NCBI RefSeq assembly: GCF_900475285.1
Contig: NZ_LS483370.1
Location: forward strand, 372,001-436,000
DNA length: 64,000 nucleotides
From: Pseudomonas taetrolens
GTDB lineage: Bacteria > Pseudomonadota > Gammaproteobacteria > Pseudomonadales > Pseudomonadaceae
Direction of reading: 5' to 3'
In this document: positions 60,439-64,000 of the stretch, piece after piece
Layout of the letters: the number at the start of each line of letters is the position of its first letter
Position numbering within the stretch: the stretch's first letter is position 1
Notes under the pieces: generated by a model
The model's database searches: none
Told to the model about the DNA's origin: nothing
What the model saw: the letters and a program-made list of their open reading frames with translations, nothing else
Made by a program: the position numbers and the translations under genes

Positions 60439-61494
60439 ATGAGCGCCAGCAGCCTTGCCAACTTGCGACATGATTGGTCTTTAGCCGAAGTCCGAGCGTT
60501 GTTCGTCCAGCCGTTCAATGACCTGTTATTCCAGGCGCAAACTGTTCACCGCGCGCATTTCGATGCCAATCGGGTGCAGGTCTCGACCTTGCTTTCGATC
60601 AAGACCGGCGCCTGTCCGGAAGATTGCAAATATTGTCCGCAGTCGGGTCACTACAACACCGGCCTGGCTAAAGAGAAGCTGATGCAAGTGCAGGCCGTGC
60701 TGGAAGAAGCCGCGCGCGCCAAGGCGATTGGTTCCACCCGGTTCTGCATGGGCGCCGCCTGGAAGCATCCGTCCGCCAAGGACATGCCTTACGTGCTGGA
60801 GATGGTGAAAGGGGTCAAGGCCCTCGGCCTGGAAACCTGCATGACCCTGGGCAAACTCGATCAGGAGCAAACCGCGGCGCTGGCCCACGCCGGTCTTGAT
60901 TACTACAACCACAACCTCGACACCTCGCCGGACTTCTATACCAGCATCATCACCACGCGCACTTACAGCGAGCGCCTGGAAACCCTGAGCTATGTGCGCG
61001 ACAGCGGGATGAAAATCTGCTCCGGCGGGATCCTGGGCATGGGCGAGTCGCTGGATGACCGCGCCAATCTGCTGATTCAACTGGCCAACCTGCCGGAGCA
61101 CCCCGAGTCGGTGCCAATCAACATGCTGGTGAAAGTTGCCGGCACGCCGTTGGAAAACGCCAAGGACATCGATCCCTTCGACTTCATTCGCATGTTGGCA
61201 GTGGCGCGGATCATGATGCCGCAGAGCCATGTGCGACTGTCGGCCGGGCGTGAAGCCATGAACGAGCAAATGCAGGCGCTGGCGTTTTTTGCTGGGGCCA
61301 ACTCGATTTTCTATGGCGAGAAGTTGCTGACCACAGCCAACCCTCAGGCCGACAAGGACATGCAGTTGTTCAGCCGTCTGGGCATCCTGCCCGAAGCGCG
61401 TGAGGATCACGCTGACGAAGTGCACCAGGCGGCCATTGAGCATGCGTTGATGGATCAGAAATCCGGCGAGCAGTTCTACAACGCTGCGGTTTAA
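60439..61494 (+). CDS. bioB: Biotin synthase
   Basis: 351 residues. Radical-SAM motif [12 protein letters not shown], family blocks [24 protein letters not shown], and [15 protein letters not shown]. It inserts sulfur into dethiobiotin to give biotin. First gene of bioB-bioF-bioH-bioC. GAGA-type ribosome site. A BirA-like operator lies 93 bp upstream. Confidence 0.96.
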   Translation: MSASSLANLRHDWSLAEVRALFVQPFNDLLFQAQTVHRAHFDANRVQVSTLLSIKTGACPEDCKYCPQSGHYNTGLAKEKLMQVQAVLEEAARAKAIGSTRFCMGAAWKHPSAKDMPYVLEMVKGVKALGLETCMTLGKLDQEQTAALAHAGLDYYNHNLDTSPDFYTSIITTRTYSERLETLSYVRDSGMKICSGGILGMGESLDDRANLLIQLANLPEHPESVPINMLVKVAGTPLENAKDIDPFDFIRMLAVARIMMPQSHVRLSAGREAMNEQMQALAFFAGANSIFYGEKLLTTANPQADKDMQLFSRLGILPEAREDHADEVHQAAIEHALMDQKSGEQFYNAAV

Positions 61495-61508
61495 ACCTGA
61501 CGCAGGCC

Positions 61509-61615
61509 TGTAGCCGCTGCCGCAGGCTGCGACAAGGCCCGCGTGGCGTTCGCTTTTCATAGCCGGGCCGGGGTCGTTTCGCTGCTTGTCGCAGCCTTCG
61601 GCAGCGGCTACAAGG
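61509..61615. repeat. REP-type inverted repeat between bioB and bioF
   Basis: TGTAGCCGCTGCCGCAGGCT ... GCAGCCTTCGGCAGCGGCTA; ends 12 bp before bioF, inside the operon. The right arm's AAGG forms the bioF ribosome site region. Confidence 0.75.
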
Positions 61616-61627
61616 ATTATTTCCAGC

Positions 61628-62800
61628 ATGTCTTTTGACCTGAGCACTCGTCTGGCCGCGCGTCGGGCCGACAATTTGTACCGCCAGCGCCCTCTGCTTG
61701 AGAGCCCGCAAGGGCCTGAAGTGGTGGTGGACGGTCAGCCCTTGCTGGCCTTTTGTAACAACGACTACCTGGGGCTCGCCAATCATCCTCAGGTGATCGA
61801 AGCCTGGCAGGCCGGGGCCTCGCGCTGGGGCGTTGGCGGCGGAGCATCGCATCTGGTCATCGGCCACAGCGGTCCGCACCATGCGCTGGAAGAAGCCCTG
61901 GCCGAGTTCACCGGACGCCCGCGTGCGTTGCTGTTCAGCAACGGCTATATGGCCAACCTCGGGGCTGTCACTGCATTGGTGGGGCAGGGCGACACGGTGC
62001 TCGAAGACCGTCTCAACCATGCGTCGTTGCTTGATGCGGGCCTGTTGAGCGGTGCGCGTTTCAATCGTTACCTGCACAACGACGCAACCAGTCTGGCCAA
62101 GCGCCTGGAAAAAGCCTGCGGTCATACGCTGGTGGTGACCGATGGCGTGTTCAGCATGGACGGCGATCTGGCCGATTTGCCTGCGCTGGCCCGTGAAGCC
62201 AGAGCCAAAGGCGCGTGGCTGATGGTCGATGACGCCCATGGTTTTGGGCCGCTGGGCGCCAAGGGTGGCGGGATTATCGAGCACTTCGGGTTAAGCGTGG
62301 ACGATGTGCCGGTACTGGTCGGCACGCTCGGCAAAGCGTTCGGCACCAGCGGCGCTTTTGTAGCCGGCAGCGAAGAACTGATCGAAAGCCTGATCCAGTT
62401 CGCCCGGCCTTACATCTATACCACCAGCCAACCGCCGGCCCTGGCCTGTGCGACGTTGAAAAGCCTTGAACTGTTGCGCACCGAACACTGGCGTCGCGAG
62501 CACTTGAACCGCTTGATTCGCCAATTTCGCCATGGCGCGGAGCAGATCGGTTTGCAACTGATGGACAGCTTCACGCCGATTCAGCCGATCATGGTGGGTG
62601 ACAGCGGCCGAGCGGTGCAGCTGTCGCGGCGCCTGCGCGAGCGCGGGCTGCTGGTGACGGCCATTCGCCCGCCGACCGTGCCTGCCGGTAGCGCACGTTT
62701 ACGTGTGACCTTGTCGGCTGCTCACACCGAGGCGCAGGTGCAGCTATTGTTAAATGCACTTGAAGATTGCTGGCGTGAGTGGGAGCCCGACCATGCGTGA
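61628..62800 (+). CDS. bioF: 8-amino-7-oxononanoate synthase
   Basis: 390 residues from ATG 61628 ([20 protein letters not shown]); an upstream in-frame ATG (61586) lies in the REP. PLP enzyme of the alpha-oxoamine synthase family: cofactor lysine in [24 protein letters not shown], and [13 protein letters not shown]. It condenses pimeloyl-ACP with alanine. Its 3' end overlaps bioH by 8 bp. Confidence 0.95.
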   Translation: MSFDLSTRLAARRADNLYRQRPLLESPQGPEVVVDGQPLLAFCNNDYLGLANHPQVIEAWQAGASRWGVGGGASHLVIGHSGPHHALEEALAEFTGRPRALLFSNGYMANLGAVTALVGQGDTVLEDRLNHASLLDAGLLSGARFNRYLHNDATSLAKRLEKACGHTLVVTDGVFSMDGDLADLPALAREARAKGAWLMVDDAHGFGPLGAKGGGIIEHFGLSVDDVPVLVGTLGKAFGTSGAFVAGSEELIESLIQFARPYIYTTSQPPALACATLKSLELLRTEHWRREHLNRLIRQFRHGAEQIGLQLMDSFTPIQPIMVGDSGRAVQLSRRLRERGLLVTAIRPPTVPAGSARLRVTLSAAHTEAQVQLLLNALEDCWREWEPDHA

Positions 62801-63524
62801 TCGTTTGATTTTGCTGCCCGGCTGGGGCTTGGGAGTATCGCCGCTGGAACCCCTGGCGGCAGCCTTGAGTGGTTTGGACGAGCACTTGCGGGTCGAAATC
62901 GAACCTTTGCCGGTGCTGCTTTCGGCAGCGCTGGACGACTGGCTCGACGAACTTGACGCCAGCCTGCCCGACAACGTCTGGCTCGGTGGCTGGTCGCTGG
63001 GCGGGATGCTTGCCAGCGAATTGGCGGCACGCCGGGGAGATCGTTGCTGCGGGCTCGTGACGCTGGGCAGTAACGTGAGCTTCGTCAGCCGTAGCGATTG
63101 GCCAAGTGCTATGCCGGCCGTCACCTTTGAGGCATTCCTCAACAACTTTCGCGATGCCCCCAACACCACCTTGAAGCGTTTTTGCCTGCTGTGCAGCCAA
63201 GGTGCATCCGAGCCCCGATCGCTGGCGGGTCTGCTGCTGGGCGGGGCACCGAAGGCCGAACCGGACACCTTGCTCGCTGGCCTCGACCTGCTGGGCAAGC
63301 TGGATACGCGACGTGCCTTGCAGGCATTCAGCGGGCCGCAACTGCACCTGTTTGCCGGTCTCGATGCACTGGTGCCGGTACAGGCTGCCAGTGACGTATT
63401 GACCCTTTTGCCCGATGTTGAAGTGGGTCTGATTGAACAGGCCTGTCATGCTTTTTTACTGGAAGCGCCCCACGAACTGGCGGCCGCCATCCAGGCTTTT
63501 TTACATGAGTTGGGTGATGACTGA
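62793..63524 (+). CDS. bioH: Pimeloyl-ACP methyl ester carboxylesterase
   Basis: 243 residues from ATG 62793 ([20 protein letters not shown]). Alpha/beta hydrolase with nucleophile Ser in [12 protein letters not shown], Asp in [12 protein letters not shown] and His in [12 protein letters not shown]. It removes the methyl ester after pimeloyl chain assembly. Overlaps bioF upstream (8 bp) and bioC downstream (8 bp). Confidence 0.92.
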   Translation: MRDRLILLPGWGLGVSPLEPLAAALSGLDEHLRVEIEPLPVLLSAALDDWLDELDASLPDNVWLGGWSLGGMLASELAARRGDRCCGLVTLGSNVSFVSRSDWPSAMPAVTFEAFLNNFRDAPNTTLKRFCLLCSQGASEPRSLAGLLLGGAPKAEPDTLLAGLDLLGKLDTRRALQAFSGPQLHLFAGLDALVPVQAASDVLTLLPDVEVGLIEQACHAFLLEAPHELAAAIQAFLHELGDD

Positions 63525-64000
63525 TTTGAGTGTTGCAACATTGGCCGGCCACTTGCCGGACAAGCGTCAGGTGGCCGATTCGTTTTCTCGGGCCGCCGTC
63601 AGTTATGACAGTGTGGCCGAACTGCAACGTGCGGTTGGCCATCAGTTGATCGCCCGTTTGCCCGCAGGCATCCAGCCGCAGCGCTGGTTGGACCTGGGCA
63701 GTGGCACGGGGTATTTCAGCCGGGTGCTGGGTGAGCGCTTTGCGGGCAGTGAAGGGCTGGCGCTGGACATCGCCCAAGGCATGCTGGCGTTTGCCCGGCC
63801 GTTGGGTGGGGCGCAGCATTTTGTGGCCGGTGATGCGGAAAACCTGCCGTTGCAGGCCAACAGTTGCGATGTGATTTTCTCCAGCCTGGCGCTGCAGTGG
63901 TGCGCGGACTTCAGCGCGGTTCTCAGCGAGGCCCGGCGTGTGCTCAGGCCGGGCGGTGTGTTGGCGTTTGCCAGCTTGTGCGTGGGCACCTTGTACGAAC
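63517..64000 (+). CDS. bioC: Malonyl-ACP O-methyltransferase, N-terminal part (cut by window edge)
   Basis: 161 codons visible from ATG 63517 ([20 protein letters not shown]); ATG 63505 in the same frame is an alternative start. SAM motif [18 protein letters not shown], motif [42 protein letters not shown] and PGGVLAFAS. It methylates malonyl-ACP to prime pimeloyl synthesis. bioD is expected downstream, outside the window. Confidence 0.93.
   Translation, partial: MTDLSVATLAGHLPDKRQVADSFSRAAVSYDSVAELQRAVGHQLIARLPAGIQPQRWLDLGSGTGYFSRVLGERFAGSEGLALDIAQGMLAFARPLGGAQHFVAGDAENLPLQANSCDVIFSSLALQWCADFSAVLSEARRVLRPGGVLAFASLCVGTLYE

Noticed and set aside
1..64000. CRISPR arrays, tRNA or rRNA genes, insertion sequences or prophage genes.
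   Set aside because: None seen by reading: no regularly spaced identical repeats with unique spacers, no cloverleaf with CCA end, and no transposase or integrase motif in the open frames.

Overview
The window is chromosomal DNA of a Pseudomonas species, most likely of the P. fluorescens lineage. The gene content and proteins match the choline/glycine betaine/carnitine catabolic locus of P. aeruginosa (the PA5377 to PA5421 block) and then the glcB, rarD, modE and bio block (around PA0482 to PA0504). Protein identities come from recognising sequences and motifs; no database search was run.

Layout. 1-2859: start of a choline ABC permease, the choline-binding protein CbcX and serine dehydratase SdaB. 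2860-7100: an accessory insert between sdaB and gbdR, holding an orphan RHS-core protein and a three-gene cassette whose last gene is tandemly duplicated. 7100-13560: the regulator GbdR, the carnitine genes cdhB, cdhA, cdhC and caiX, and their regulator CdhR. 13570-14424: two small unrelated genes. 14653-22625: the dimethylglycine demethylase operon (M19-type dipeptidase, DUF5943, dgcA, dgcB and two ETF subunits). 22626-23152: a repeat-rich gap at the end of a DnaA-box cluster. 23153-37536: GNAT, gbcA and gbcB, a ZapA paralogue pair, ltaA, glyA1-soxBDAG, purU and fdhA. 37604-39780: two more orphan RHS proteins. 39781-51223: a DUF2780 protein, acyltransferase, retropepsin-like protein, a FecIR/TonB-receptor iron-uptake operon, a CBS/DUF294 protein with an exonuclease, and a response regulator. 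51353-60350: glcB, gcvR-like, rarD, srkA, phoX, modE and comF. 60439-64000: bioB, bioF, bioH and bioC (the last cut by the window edge).

The genes form a nearly complete route. Choline uptake feeds glycine betaine, and carnitine is converted to glycine betaine by CdhA, CdhC and CdhB. Betaine is demethylated to dimethylglycine by GbcAB, to sarcosine by DgcAB with its ETF, and to glycine by SoxBDAG. GlyA and SdaB then lead to serine and pyruvate, while PurU and FdhA dispose of the one-carbon units.

The most interesting signals are: (1) seven perfect DnaA boxes in about 1.9 kb across the etf genes and the gap after them, two of them encoded with the rare Leu codon TTA; (2) direct repeats at exactly 21-bp period in front of sdaB, the dgc operon, gbcB, caiX and glyA1, as expected for AraC-family operators; (3) a shared 16-bp palindrome about 60 bp upstream of two separate orphan RHS genes, one of which carries a C80-like cysteine-protease tail; (4) a tandem duplication of a small membrane protein gene that carries along the 3' end of its upstream neighbour, as often seen for immunity genes.
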